DNA of 64,000 bases from Oceanobacillus saliphilus (GCF_023522835.1 NZ_JALCZU010000002.1:256270-320269), one strand, 5' to 3'; positions 26,679-36,154 are shown, counted from the stretch's first letter. Translations and numbers: made by a program. Notes: generated by a model from the letters alone, not told the origin.

Positions 26679-27064
26679 ACTTTTATTTTTCCCTTCTTCG
26701 ATTTCCTTTCCACTTAAGAAGTCCTCACAACGAATGTTTCAAGAAATTTGTTAGCCACTACACGTACGAACCGTTCTCAATTCCCATTTTTTATTGTATC
26801 AGATAATAAACCATCGTGGCATAAATACTCTATATATTAATTCAACTAATCTGTAACTCTAGTCAACTTAGAACTCTTTTATTAGTCAGAAAGTCGAGTT
26901 ACATATTCATGGATTGGTACCCCGCATTCCAACCCCTAAATAATTTCAAAATTATCACTTTTATATTATAATAGCGTTGTATTGCTATGTAAATTTCATT
27001 AACAAGACAGACGCTTCCTACAAGGGGTATGGAAGTGGAAAATTAACGAATGGGGGAAATTTTT
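26679..27064. other. 386-bp intergenic region before ylbP
   Basis: This is a divergent gap between the DUF3397-like gene (minus) and ylbP (plus). The only support for function is a SigA-like promoter for ylbP: TTCAAA (26945-26950), a 16-bp spacer and TATAAT (26967-26972). No conserved RNA structure or ORF is evident. Confidence 0.4.
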
Positions 27065-27538
27065 ATGGAACATATTAAAGTTGAAAATCTTTTAGTTAAT
27101 TATAAGACGCTTGAAAAGTTCAAGAGATTCAAAGAATACGGGAATCAAGAGCTGACGATGATGGAAGATTTGCAGAATAATATCATTGAAAATGATAGTA
27201 AATCTCCATTCTTCGGGATTTACCACGGTAACAACCTGATTGCCCGAATGAGTTTGTATGAGGTAAATAAGAAGTATGACTATTATTTTGAACCACCTCA
27301 AGACTATCTGACCATTTGGAAACTTGAGGTACTTCCCGATTATCAGGGGAGAGGCTACGGAAAAGCTATGGTAGACTTTGCAAAAGGCTTTAAACTTCCG
27401 ATAAAAACAAGTCCACGAATTAATTCACATGGGTTCTGGGAAAAAATGGGGTTTGTAAAGGCGCACTATGAGATGGAAAGAGACTTAGGGGAAAATCCGC
27501 TGATTTGGCTTCCTGATGGTGTTATGGAAAAGAGCTAA
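27065..27538 (+). CDS. ylbP: YlbP, GNAT-family N-acetyltransferase
   Basis: 157 aa. The GNAT acetyl-CoA loop is LEVLPDYQGRGYGKAMVDFA near residue 100, preceded by a beta-strand core (NLIARMSLYEV). C-terminal residues are SHGFWEKMGF. The substrate is unknown. It matches B. subtilis YlbP in length and location between ylbO and the bshC region. The first ATG (27050) lies upstream of the ribosome-binding site; the ATG at 27065 follows GGGGGA at 9-10 bases. It is transcribed against its neighbours from its own promoter. Confidence 0.88.
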   Translation: MEHIKVENLLVNYKTLEKFKRFKEYGNQELTMMEDLQNNIIENDSKSPFFGIYHGNNLIARMSLYEVNKKYDYYFEPPQDYLTIWKLEVLPDYQGRGYGKAMVDFAKGFKLPIKTSPRINSHGFWEKMGFVKAHYEMERDLGENPLIWLPDGVMEKS

Positions 27539-27589
27539 ATCATAACTACAAGCATTGGTTTTATCTATCTGCATCAGACCTTAATCACA

Positions 27590-27628
27590 AAAAAAAGACA
27601 TGAAGGTTGTTTCCCATTCATGTCTTTT
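27590..27628. terminator. Bidirectional terminator between ylbP and ylbO
   Basis: AAAAAGACATGAA/TTCATGTCTTTT hairpin with A/T runs on both sides, between convergent genes. Confidence 0.92.
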
Positions 27629-27658
27629 CGTTTGTAAATACAAGCACACCGTCGGGAT

Positions 27659-28135
27659 TTAATCCCCATTTTTAACCCAGGACCATAATTTATTCATTTC
27701 CTGCCATGCATTATCATAACGCTGTAATTGACTTTTCAACTTTTCATTCTCTCTCTGCAAGTATTCCACTTTTTCCTGATTTACTTTATTAGCTGCATTT
27801 TCCCCTTCTGGAAATTGCGATTTCATTTTTTTAAGTAGTTGTATGGCAGAATCTATTGTATACTTCTCTTCTGTTTCGTTAGGATCAGAAATAACTCCAA
27901 CTTTTTTTAATCCATTTTTTCTTTCCTCTTTTGCCGATTGTATAGCATGCTGATATTGCTTTCTAATTGTAGCATTCCATCTGAATCCACACGCAGCTGA
28001 TGTACGGGAAAGCTGATTTGCAACTTCTTTAAATGCTTCAAGCTGTGTTCTACCTTCCCGGATAAATTGTAATACTGTTTCCGCAAGAATTAAATCCTCA
28101 TCATTTGTCCAGGCATCCTGTCTCGTATCATTCAT
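27659..28135 (-). CDS. ylbO: YlbO, RsfA-family prespore transcription factor
   Basis: 158 aa. The N-terminal Myb/SANT-like DNA-binding domain (AWTNDEDLILAETVLQFI, then LSRTSAACGFRWNATIRKQY) is followed by a C-terminal coiled coil (about residues 110-150, VEYLQRENEKLKSQLQRYD). RsfA adjusts SigF-dependent gene expression in B. subtilis, and YlbO is its paralogue at this locus. RsfA-family identity is firm; orthology to YlbO rests on context. Confidence 0.9.
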   Translation of the reverse strand: MNDTRQDAWTNDEDLILAETVLQFIREGRTQLEAFKEVANQLSRTSAACGFRWNATIRKQYQHAIQSAKEERKNGLKKVGVISDPNETEEKYTIDSAIQLLKKMKSQFPEGENAANKVNQEKVEYLQRENEKLKSQLQRYDNAWQEMNKLWSWVKNGD

Positions 28136-28199
28136 AACACCCCTCCTAATATGTTTGCTATCAATGTATGCAAAAAATAGGGGTGCTAGAATAGGTTTC

Positions 28200-28961
28200 T
28201 TATTTCCTCGTTAAAAATTTTTGTACGGCATCCTTGTGTTCTGAGGAATCCCAAAGACTTGCAGCATGTTGAACTTCCTCATCCATCCAATCTGATAAAT
28301 CGGTAACTATTATCTTTTTCAAATACTGTTTTTTAAGCAGAATCATTTGTTTATAGGATTTGGAAATATAATCAGCTAATAGTGCATGACGATTATTCCA
28401 ATCATTTTTACTTACAATTCGATGTATCCAGCCCTGTTCCTTTAATTCGTCAGCTTTATAGGTCTTACCTTCCATTAACCATTGCATTGCAAAACTTTGA
28501 TTGACTTTTTGATATAAAATTTCTCCTCCTCCCCAACCAGGGAGAATACCAAGGTTAGTCTGCACAAAACCGAATTTGGTGTCTTCTTTTGCAATTCTGA
28601 TATCACAAGCCGTTGCAATTTCACAGCCTCCACCTACAGCATCACCATTTAACAAACAAATTGTCGGAACTGGAAACGTTAAAATCTGATAGATTAATTC
28701 CTTCATTGGATGCAATACTGCATAAGCAGCTTCTGTTGAAAGATCGGCATGCAATTCATTTAAATCCCCACCTGCTGAGAACATTTTTTCACCAGCACCG
28801 GTTATAATCAAAAATTTAATTGAATCCTCCCTCGCCTCTTGAAGACAGACCGATAATTGATTCCTCATCACTTTTGAAATGGCATTCCGCTTATCCGGCC
28901 TATTTAGACAGATTTCCCCATATCCATAATCGTTGCTTTCGTAAGTAACAAATTCCTCCAC
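28200..28961 (-). CDS. Enoyl-CoA hydratase/isomerase (crotonase) family protein
   Basis: 253 aa. Crotonase fold with the first oxyanion-hole motif MFSAGGDLNEL near residue 60 and the second, GDAVGGGCEIATACDIRIA, near residue 105. That motif keeps the first catalytic Glu (GGGCE). The second Glu of true hydratases, normally in the segment before LGxxPGxGG, is absent: the sequence reads FGFVQTNLGILPGWGG. It may therefore be an isomerase, decarboxylase or acyl-CoA hydrolase rather than a hydratase. It stands between ylbO and rpmF, where B. subtilis has no such gene. Confidence 0.85.
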   Translation of the reverse strand: MEEFVTYESNDYGYGEICLNRPDKRNAISKVMRNQLSVCLQEAREDSIKFLIITGAGEKMFSAGGDLNELHADLSTEAAYAVLHPMKELIYQILTFPVPTICLLNGDAVGGGCEIATACDIRIAKEDTKFGFVQTNLGILPGWGGGEILYQKVNQSFAMQWLMEGKTYKADELKEQGWIHRIVSKNDWNNRHALLADYISKSYKQMILLKKQYLKKIIVTDLSDWMDEEVQHAASLWDSSEHKDAVQKFLTRK

Positions 28962-29011
28962 GTAAACATCCCCCTACACTTTCCCTATCATACTATATAG
29001 ATTAGATACAG

Positions 29012-29105
29012 ATTAGAAAACTAAGTTGTCATCAAACCTTTCGGTGACAGCCTTCGTTGCTCTTATGCCAGGTAAGAAGGTTTTATACTTTTCTATCTGC
29101 GAACT
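29012..29105 (+). repeat. Two-hairpin intergenic element, copy D
   Basis: ATTAGAAAACTA is followed by the stem TTGTCATC/GGTGACAG (one wobble), the linker CCTTCGTTGCTCTTATGCCA and a second hairpin around GAAGG..TATACTTTTC ending in TATCTGC. It lies between the rpmF terminator and the crotonase gene. Confidence 0.75.
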
Positions 29106-29140
29106 AAAAAAACAGACCACAATAATTGTGATCTGTTTCT
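29105..29140 (-). terminator. Terminator after rpmF
   Basis: AACAGATCACAAT/ATTGTGGTCTGTT hairpin followed by a seven-T run on the minus strand. Confidence 0.93.
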
Positions 29141-29145
29141 TTACA

Positions 29146-29319
29146 TTAGTCGTTAACTACTTCTTTCCCGTCATAATGTCCGCAAGATTTGCAAACATGG
29201 TGCGGTTTTGTTAATTCTCCACAATTTGAACACTCTACCATGCCAGGTACGTGTAATTTTTTATGAGTACGACGTTGATTCTTAACTTTTTTTGACGTTC
29301 TTTGCTTAGGTACTGCCAT
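29146..29319 (-). CDS. rpmF: 50S ribosomal protein L32
   Basis: 57 aa starting [20 protein letters not shown]. The L32 zinc ribbon has Cys pairs CSNC (residues 30-33) and CKSC (residues 43-46). The start has GGAGGTG about 6 bases upstream. It follows ylbN by 44 bp, the conserved ylbN-rpmF pair, and ends at a strong terminator. With all four Cys present it is a zinc-binding (C+) paralogue. Confidence 0.97.
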   Translation of the reverse strand: MAVPKQRTSKKVKNQRRTHKKLHVPGMVECSNCGELTKPHHVCKSCGHYDGKEVVND

Positions 29320-29363
29320 GACTTACACCTCCTTCAAATGAAAGTAAAACTTGAATACAATTC

Positions 29364-29897
29364 TTATTTTTCTTTCTTTTTATTTTCAAGCAACGATTCC
29401 AATTTTCTCAAACGGGGATCTATTGTCTTTTCTACTTTTACATCTTCTGAAACGAATTCCCATCCATTCCCTTGAGAAGGAGCTCCTCCTTCAGGATCAG
29501 CCTCATTTGAAAAAACCCGAAAAGGAATTTCCAATATAATATTTTCCTCGATATATGGAGTTAAGTCAAGAACTTCTCCATCTATTAGATGAATTTCATG
29601 TTCTGCTTCATCACTTCCATAATAGGAAGACGTGGTAAATATTTCGTCTGCTTTAATGGAGAAAGGATAAGGAACATCCACTAATGTTCTCGCGCAAGGC
29701 AATATCATTTCCCCTTCGATTGTAAAAGAGAAAAAAAACTGGTCTCCTTGAATGTCAGCTTTCCCATGAACCCTGACAGGCTTTATTTCGCGAATATCAT
29801 TGTTCATTGTTTCCAGGTCGGACACATTCACCATTTCATCAAATTCAAATGGTTTGTTAACCGCATTTTTTCTGATTTGGCTCAGTGTTAATTTCAT
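29364..29897 (-). CDS. ylbN: YlbN, DUF177/YceD-family protein
   Basis: 177 aa. Starts MKLTLSQIRKN; the YceD/DUF177 core includes CARTLVDVPYPFSIKADEIF and the acidic IHLIDGEVLDLTPYIEENIILEIPFRVF. A basic C-terminal tail (RLRKLESLLENKKKEK) follows. The family is encoded next to rpmF across bacteria and plastids and is implicated in 23S rRNA accumulation. The GTG at 29906 lies within the Shine-Dalgarno GAGGTG, so the ATG at 29897 is used. Confidence 0.92.
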   Translation of the reverse strand: MKLTLSQIRKNAVNKPFEFDEMVNVSDLETMNNDIREIKPVRVHGKADIQGDQFFFSFTIEGEMILPCARTLVDVPYPFSIKADEIFTTSSYYGSDEAEHEIHLIDGEVLDLTPYIEENIILEIPFRVFSNEADPEGGAPSQGNGWEFVSEDVKVEKTIDPRLRKLESLLENKKKEK

Positions 29898-30079
29898 TAC
29901 GATCACCTCTAGGCAACAAGAGTTATTTTAAAAGAAAAAAGAACTTTTGTCAACATATTTTCTTTACACATACTTCTATATTTCCCGCTTCTATCCTTAA
30001 TAATCATATAATACTCCTAGATGCACGACAACTAATAATTTGTTACAATGATTAACATCCAATCCTAGGAGATGAAAAT

Positions 30080-31297
30080 ATGAATGCTTGTGGTCTGATT
30101 GTCGAATATAACCCATTCCATAACGGGCATGTCTACCATATTGAAGAAGCACGCAAAGCATCTGGTGCAGACTGCATGATTGCTGTGATGAGCGGCAATT
30201 TCCTTCAGCGCGGAGAGCCCGCAGTCATAGACAAATTCCACCGTGCTCAAGCTGCTTTACGGACAGGTATTGATATTGTTCTTGAGTTGCCCTACCTATA
30301 TGCTGTGCAAAATAGTGATTTATTTGCAGATGGCGCTGTTAAAACATTAAATGAAATTGGTGTCACCAGTATTTGTTTTGGAAGCGAATCTGGATCCATT
30401 TCTAATTTTATAACGAGCTATCATAACGTTAAAGAAAATCAGGCCACTTTTAAAACAACACTTAAACAATTTTTGAATAAAGGTTTTTCTTTCCCTGAAG
30501 CCAGTAAGCATGCCTATAAAAGTATCGGTCTGACTGGAGAAAGGATGGATCTTTCAAAGCCCAATAATATTCTGGGTTACAGTTATGTAAAAACAATACT
30601 GGAAAACAACCTGCCAATTACACCATTAACCATACAACGAACAAACAATGATTTTCACGATAAAATCATTTCTAGCACGATTGCCAGTGCTACAAGCATC
30701 AGAGGTGAGCTATTAAAACATGATTCACTGACATCAAATATAGTACCCACGATACCGGAAGAAACCGCAAATCAATTAAAGATATACAGGGAAAAGTCTT
30801 CCGTTTGGCATGAGTGGGAAAAATACTTTCCCCTCCTTTCCTATCGTGTATTGACAATGACAGCATCTGAGATTGCAGCCATACATGATGTAGAGGAAGG
30901 TCTGGAAAACCGAATTCTAAAAACAGCGCAGAAAGCAACATCCTTCCATGACTGGATGGAAGCAATCAAAACAAAACGTTATACATGGACACGGATTCAG
31001 CGCATCTTCGTACATATTTTAACAAATACAAAAAAAGCAGACATGGAGAGCGTATACCATCCTTCCATTCCATATGTTCGGCTGCTTGGAATGACAGAAA
31101 CGGGGCGCGAGTATTTAAACAAACAAAAAAAGTTAATGAATGTACCACTTATTTCCAAATTAACTCGTAACCAGTCAGACGCCTTATCTATGGAAGAAAA
31201 GGCTGCTAATGCTTATTATAGTATACTTCCTACCCAAAAAAGAAACCTACTGTTTAAGCAGGAGTTACAGGCACCAATCATTTCAACGAAAATATAA
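30080..31297 (+). CDS. tmcAL: tRNA(Met) cytidine acetate ligase TmcAL (YlbM)
   Basis: 405 aa. The nucleotidyltransferase motif EYNPFHNGHVYHIEEAR is near residue 10; MSGNFLQRGEPAVIDKF and LELPYLYAVQNSDLFADGAV follow. The enzyme activates acetate with ATP to form N4-acetylcytidine at the wobble base of elongator tRNA-Met. AGGAGATG precedes the ATG by 7 bases. It is transcribed divergently from ylbN. The length is normal for the family. Confidence 0.96.
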   Translation: MNACGLIVEYNPFHNGHVYHIEEARKASGADCMIAVMSGNFLQRGEPAVIDKFHRAQAALRTGIDIVLELPYLYAVQNSDLFADGAVKTLNEIGVTSICFGSESGSISNFITSYHNVKENQATFKTTLKQFLNKGFSFPEASKHAYKSIGLTGERMDLSKPNNILGYSYVKTILENNLPITPLTIQRTNNDFHDKIISSTIASATSIRGELLKHDSLTSNIVPTIPEETANQLKIYREKSSVWHEWEKYFPLLSYRVLTMTASEIAAIHDVEEGLENRILKTAQKATSFHDWMEAIKTKRYTWTRIQRIFVHILTNTKKADMESVYHPSIPYVRLLGMTETGREYLNKQKKLMNVPLISKLTRNQSDALSMEEKAANAYYSILPTQKRNLLFKQELQAPIISTKI

Positions 31298-31323
31298 GCG
31301 CCTTAAATTAAAATGAAAGTGTT

Positions 31324-31364
31324 ATGCACCCAAAAGTAACGTAAACTTGACTGTTTGGGTGCAT
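31324..31364. terminator. Inverted repeat between convergent tmcAL and ylbL
   Basis: Perfect 11-bp stem ATGCACCCAAA/TTTGGGTGCAT with a 19-base loop. No strong T-run is present on either strand, so termination efficiency is uncertain. Confidence 0.6.
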
Positions 31365-31385
31365 TACAATATAAGGTTAAAGGAG

Positions 31386-32402
31386 TTACTGCAACTGCTG
31401 TAAGTAGTTCAAAGCGTCCTCAAAGGTGTCGACAGGGACAATTTCCATATCGGTACCAATCTCCTCTGCAGTCTTTACCGCAAGTTGATAGTTTGAATTG
31501 TGAGCATCATTTTCGTTAGGGGCAAAGAAAATATCGATTCCTTCTCTGTCAGCAGCTACAATTTTTTTATCAATACCCCCGATACGAAGAACATTTCCAT
31601 CATAGTCCACTTCACCAGTACCAGCTATTTCCTTCCCCTTCGTCAAATCTTCCTCTGTTAATTGATCATAAATTTCTAATGAAAACATTAATCCTGCACT
31701 CGGACCTCCAATATTTCCACTTGAAAATTTAATTTCTGGTTGAACTGTCACATTCCTGTCGGTTACGAGGCTGATTCCAATCCCTACTTTATTATCAATA
31801 TCACTAAATTCTTCCAGCGTAATAGCTTCATGAATTGTTTCATCATCCCGAACAAATTCAATCGTAATGATATCACTTGCCTGTAACGCATCAACATAGT
31901 CAATTAAGTCTCCAGCTTCTTTTATCTCTATACCGTCTATGCCGATAATACGGTCACCGGTTTGAAGGATTCCCTCTGCAGGCATACCTTCGACGACCAA
32001 TACAACATATACCCCATTATACTCAATTGTGATATCTCCCCCTGCCGCTTCATATGCTACAACAGTTGCAGCTTCCTGTGAGCTTTCCATCACCTGAAGT
32101 TGTACATGCATGTAATCATCCTGGGAGATTCCTTCTGGAAAAACCTGCTCCAATGGGATAATTTCCTGATACGATAAAAATTTCGCGAATACATACTGTA
32201 ACGGTGTAGCCTGCAGCCCGCTCACAGTCACGAGATGCATATCTCCTTTACTTTCATATCCCTCTGCAACTTCGACGATTGGGTTCAATGGATTCGCTCC
32301 ACCGGGCTTTTGAATGTAATAAGGTAATTGATATATACCTAAAAAGTATATGATGGAAACCATAATTATAAAAAATATGATATTTCTTTTGGTTAATTTC
32401 AT
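31386..32402 (-). CDS. ylbL: YlbL/SepM-family PDZ-Lon serine protease
   Basis: 338 aa. One N-terminal signal-anchor helix (about residues 7-27), a PDZ domain (about 125-195, VVLVVEGMPAEGILQTGDRIIGIDG) and a C-terminal Lon-type proteolytic domain. The catalytic Ser235 is in NIGGPSAGLMF and Lys280 in IGGIDKKIVAA. The active site faces outside the membrane. Streptococcal SepM trims a competence peptide, and B. subtilis YlbL is linked to cell-envelope quality control and the DNA-damage checkpoint. It lies between convergent tmcAL and divergent ylbJ. Confidence 0.93.
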   Translation of the reverse strand: MKLTKRNIIFFIIMVSIIYFLGIYQLPYYIQKPGGANPLNPIVEVAEGYESKGDMHLVTVSGLQATPLQYVFAKFLSYQEIIPLEQVFPEGISQDDYMHVQLQVMESSQEAATVVAYEAAGGDITIEYNGVYVVLVVEGMPAEGILQTGDRIIGIDGIEIKEAGDLIDYVDALQASDIITIEFVRDDETIHEAITLEEFSDIDNKVGIGISLVTDRNVTVQPEIKFSSGNIGGPSAGLMFSLEIYDQLTEEDLTKGKEIAGTGEVDYDGNVLRIGGIDKKIVAADREGIDIFFAPNENDAHNSNYQLAVKTAEEIGTDMEIVPVDTFEDALNYLQQLQ

Positions 32403-32455
32403 CGTGCAGTCTGCTCCTTCCTATCCTCTTAAAACAATTCTTTAACATATGTATG

Positions 32456-32485
32456 GAATATTTAACCTATGTATGAGCGTATATT
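32456..32485 (+). promoter_or_regulatory. Candidate SigE promoter of ylbJ
   Basis: GAATATT (32456-32462) matches the SigE -35 consensus. It is followed after 15 bp by CGTATATT (32478-32485), 6 of 8 with the -10 consensus CATACAHT. B. subtilis ylbJ is SigE-dependent. Confidence 0.4.
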
Positions 32486-32593
32486 GTACAGACCTGTTCT
32501 TAATCGATTGATCGGTTAAAACAAGCTAGAATAATTCTACTACTAACAAAATAAGTTGTACAGAGCTTGGCTCATTATTTAGGGGGCTTTCTA

Positions 32594-33799
32594 TTGAAGC
32601 AAATAATAAAAACTTTTATTTATTCAGGTTCTACAATTCTTTTAACTATTTGTCTTATCAATTTCCCTGACCAGGCACTGGAAGCTGCCATTCGAGGTTT
32701 GAATATGTGGTGGGAGGTCGTATTTCCTTCATTGCTTCCATTTTTTATTACTGCTGAATTATTACTTGCATTTGGAGTTGTTAAATTTATTGGGATATTG
32801 TTCGAACCAATCATGCGTCCGTTATTTAATGTCCCAGGTGCCGGTAGTTTCGGCTGGATGATGGGCATGGCAAGTGGTTATCCAACTGGAGCGAAAATCA
32901 CGGCGCGTTTGCGGGAAGAGAAACAGTTGACTAAGATTGAAGCAGAAAGACTTGTTTCTTTTACGAATAATTCCAGTCCTTTATTCATTTTTGGAGCGAT
33001 CTCAGCAGGATTTTTTCACGATTTAAAAATGGGAACTCTTTTAGCATTTTGCCATTATGTCAGTAATGCTTTTGTCGGGATTTGCATGCGATTTCATGGG
33101 AGAAAGGAATCTAGCCATTATCGAATGGAAGAGCGCAGTACAAACGGAATTCCAATGGTAAGAGCTTTTAAGGAAATGCATCAAACGCGTATGAAGGAGA
33201 ACAAACCATTAGGTGAAATTCTCGGTGATGCCGTTTTAAATTCCATTAAAACATTAGTCATGGTTGGAGGATTTATTATACTGTTTTCAGTCCTAATAAA
33301 ATTATTGTTTTTGGTTGGCATCACACCGGCGATTGCAGCAATTTTCGAACCACTTTTAAAAGGATTCGGGTTTTCTGCAGATTTAGCACTTCCCTTCTTT
33401 TCAGGACTGTTTGAAATTACGATCGGAGCAAACATGATATCTCAAACAACAGCAGATTCATTGCTGCAAAAAGCGATACTGGTAAGTTTCATTCTTGGTT
33501 TTAATGGATTATCCATCCATGCACAAGTAGCCAGTATTCTCGCAAGAACGGATATTAGATATGCACCGTATTTCTTTGCCCGGTTATTGCATGGAACTTT
33601 TGCAGTCATCTTAACAATCATCTTATATAAACCACTATACTTGGACAGGCGTACACTCGAACTGTATGAAATACCTGTTTCAACGGAATTGGTCACAGAT
33701 AACATATGGCTTATTATCCTTCAGTATTTGCAAGGGTTCGGTCCACTAATTACTATTTGTTTCCTAGGAATTGCTGCAGTTATTTTATACAAAAGAAAT

Positions 33800-33805
<6 letters not shown>
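32594..33805 (+). CDS. ylbJ: YlbJ, sporulation integral membrane protein
   Basis: 403 aa, about eight transmembrane segments, nucleoside-transporter-like (gate domain) fold. Conserved motifs are MWWEVVFPSLLPFF, MMGMASGYPTGAKITARLREE, SFTNNSSPLFIFGAIS and a C-terminal gate repeat LPFFSGLFEITIGANMIS. ylbJ mutants of B. subtilis fail to form heat-resistant spores; the substrate is unknown. The frame extends to 32567, but AGGGGGC lies 6 bases before the TTG at 32594. A candidate SigE promoter lies upstream. Confidence 0.92.
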
Positions 33806-34327
<522 letters not shown>

Positions 34328-34882
34328 TTACTCTGCTTTATATATCGTAATGCCAATCGTGCCACCGTAACGATCCTCTTTATAAACTTCCAAATGCATG
34401 AGTTTGCCAGGTAACTTTTCAGATAATTCATGTTCACAATAAATCGTGCATCCGGGATTTACTAATTGCAGTTCAATCATGCTAGTTAGAATTTCTTCAT
34501 AATCAACCTTTCCATAAGGTGGATCCAATAAAATTAAATCAAATTTGAGCCCTCTCTTTGCAGCTGCTTTAAGTGCACGATGTGCTTCTGCACGAAAAAC
34601 TTCCGAGCTTTGATCAAGCTTCATAGCACGAAGATTCTCTTTAATAATATGTATCGCCTTTGGATGCTTATCGACGAATACTCCATACTCCATACCTCGG
34701 CTCATCGCTTCTATTCCCAATGAACCACTGCCTGCAAACAAGTCCAGAACGGTACCGCCATCAAAAAATGGGCCTATCACTTGAAAGACAGATTCTTTCA
34801 CTTTGTCTGTAGTAGGTCTCGTTGATTTTCCTGGGACAGCTTTTAATTGTCTACCTTTTAAATGACCTGCTATTACGCGCAT
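34328..34882 (-). CDS. rsmD: 16S rRNA m2G966 methyltransferase RsmD (YlbH)
   Basis: 184 aa. Starts MRVIAGHLKGRQLKAVPG with the substrate segment TRPTTDKVKESVFQVI. SAM motif I is VLDLFAGSGSLGIEAMSRG and the catalytic DPPY is in LILLDPPYGKVDY. It modifies G966 of 16S rRNA during 30S assembly. It precedes coaD directly. The region upstream, before ylbG, holds the candidate csfG RNA on the opposite strand. Confidence 0.96.
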   Translation of the reverse strand: MRVIAGHLKGRQLKAVPGKSTRPTTDKVKESVFQVIGPFFDGGTVLDLFAGSGSLGIEAMSRGMEYGVFVDKHPKAIHIIKENLRAMKLDQSSEVFRAEAHRALKAAAKRGLKFDLILLDPPYGKVDYEEILTSMIELQLVNPGCTIYCEHELSEKLPGKLMHLEVYKEDRYGGTIGITIYKAE

Positions 34883-35079
34883 GGTTTCACCTCTATTTGA
34901 CGCTATTCGACACTTATCCTACCATAAAACGATTGTTTAGAAAACCGCCAAATGATGTGAAACGTACTCAGTATGATAATACGCTTCCTCTACATAGCAA
35001 TTCTTTGCTGCTCCCGTATTCTAAGAGTGGGATAATAATAACGATTCATACAGGATAAAATGGATAAACGACTATCTAT

Positions 35080-35108
35080 GTATATATTCTCCTACATTGT
35101 CCATAATA
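35080..35108 (+). promoter_or_regulatory. Candidate SigG/SigF-type promoter of csfG
   Basis: GTATA (35080-35084) and CATAATA (35102-35108), 17 bp apart, match the SigG consensus (GNATR, about 18 bp, CATNNTA). It is correctly oriented for the RNA ending at the terminator near 35268. Confidence 0.6.
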
Positions 35109-35113
35109 TCATA

Positions 35114-35268
35114 ATGATTCAACTAATCGTTAGTTTGGTTGTTTCAAAACGGAGAAGACTTAAACTTCCCCATAAGTTCTTCCTCCGGTTTCTCCTCTCC
35201 CTTTGCCTTTTTGTTTTTCAAGGCGAAAAACAAAGGGACCTGCAGAAATATTTCTGCAGGTTTTTTTC
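35114..35268 (+). ncRNA. csfG: Candidate CsfG sporulation small RNA
   Basis: About 155 nt between a SigG-like promoter and a strong terminator (stem ACCTGCAGAAAT/ATTTCTGCAGGT then Ts). Internal structure: a hairpin AAGACTTA/TAAGTTCTT exposes the loop AACTTCCCC; then an unpaired pyrimidine tract CTTCCTCCGGTTTCTCCTC; then a stem CCCTTTG/CAAAGGG. C-rich single-stranded tracts that can pair with Shine-Dalgarno sequences are typical of Gram-positive regulatory RNAs. B. subtilis csfG is, from memory, in the ylbG-ylbH gap, is forespore-expressed and carries conserved C-rich tracts. Location, promoter type and structure agree. No alignment was run. Confidence 0.65.
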
Positions 35269-35306
35269 TTTTGGTTTGAGTAAAAGATAAACTTTCCTAC
35301 CTGCAA

Positions 35307-35347
35307 ATAAAAAACCTCTGTGAATACACACGGATTCACAGAGGTTT
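35307..35347 (-). terminator. Terminator after ylbG
   Basis: Stem AAACCTCTGTGAAT/ATTCACAGAGGTTT followed by Ts on the minus strand. It faces the csfG terminator. Confidence 0.92.
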
Positions 35348-35621
35348 AAATACCCATTTTATAATCATATTGCTTCGCTTTGTCTGGTTTTGCATTTTCA
35401 TAGTCTGTACGGAGAAACGGTTTGTATGACCTTTCTATTCTCGACACAAACGAATGCTTCATTATTTTCATTTCAACTTCTTCTAACTCTTCCCGGTTCA
35501 CATAGATAACCGCATATTTCAATCGCTTGGAAGTATAAACCATATTCCCGTATCTTTTAAGTTGTTTCAAGTTCTTCATATGCTGAAACCAGACAACAAG
35601 CCCTTGTCGGTCAGTTCTCAT
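35346..35621 (-). CDS. ylbG: YlbG, UPF0298 family protein
   Basis: 91 aa. RTDRQGLVVWFQHMKNLKQL at the N-terminus and YAVIYVNREELEEVEMKI in the middle are the UPF0298 signature, ending in a basic RSYKPFLRTDYENA. It is a cytoplasmic protein of unknown function, conserved next to ylbF in Bacilli. A strong terminator follows. Confidence 0.92.
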   Translation of the reverse strand: MRTDRQGLVVWFQHMKNLKQLKRYGNMVYTSKRLKYAVIYVNREELEEVEMKIMKHSFVSRIERSYKPFLRTDYENAKPDKAKQYDYKMGI

Positions 35622-35716
35622 GTTATTCCCTCACTTCCATATCAGAGTTTTTCTTTATCTATGTAAAAAAGTAGGAGGATACCTCCAGAAATTCTCTGAA
35701 GGCATCTACTGATCCA

Positions 35717-36154
35717 TTAAGAGGCACATCCGCATGCCCCGCCACTGCCACAACCACATCCACTGTCACTGAGAGCTGCTCCATCTTTTGGTGCTTTTAT
35801 CTGTTCACTAACACTACCCGCAACATACTGGCTAATCTCATCGAGTAATTTCTGAAGATTTCGCTCGGCCACTTTAAAGGCAGCTACACTATCATTCATG
35901 TCCATGTCTCTTTTTGTGGATCTGACATTTTTCATGATTTCATAATAATCCGGGTGGTACCGTCCAAACCGCTCGACATCATTATACTGTTCTTTCATAT
36001 CTGAAAAAGCTTTAATTAGCTTTTGTGCTTCTTTATCTGCATCAAGTATTGATTGGGCCTTCAGGTAGGCTTCCATAACTTCAGAATCCATAACCATCTT
36101 CCCCAGTTTCTCTGATCGATCAAGAATATTTACATATTCCAATGTAGCTATCAT
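35717..36154 (-). CDS. ylbF: YlbF/RicF, subunit of the RicAFT RNA-processing regulator
   Basis: 145 aa, mostly helical YlbF/YmcA domain (DSEVMEAYLKAQSILDADKEAQ, DMKEQYNDVERFGRYHPDYYE). The C-terminus has four closely spaced cysteines (GCGCGSGGACGCAS) that ligate Fe-S in the YaaT-YlbF-YmcA complex. That complex assists RNase Y processing and promotes sporulation, competence and biofilm formation. The Cys tail is complete. It lies between ylbE and ylbG. Confidence 0.93.
   Translation of the reverse strand: MIATLEYVNILDRSEKLGKMVMDSEVMEAYLKAQSILDADKEAQKLIKAFSDMKEQYNDVERFGRYHPDYYEIMKNVRSTKRDMDMNDSVAAFKVAERNLQKLLDEISQYVAGSVSEQIKAPKDGAALSDSGCGCGSGGACGCAS

Noticed and set aside
35060-35290. 76-codon open frame in the ylbG-rsmD gap
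   Set aside because: It overlaps the candidate csfG RNA and its terminator and has no ribosome-binding site; the RNA explanation accounts for the sequence better.
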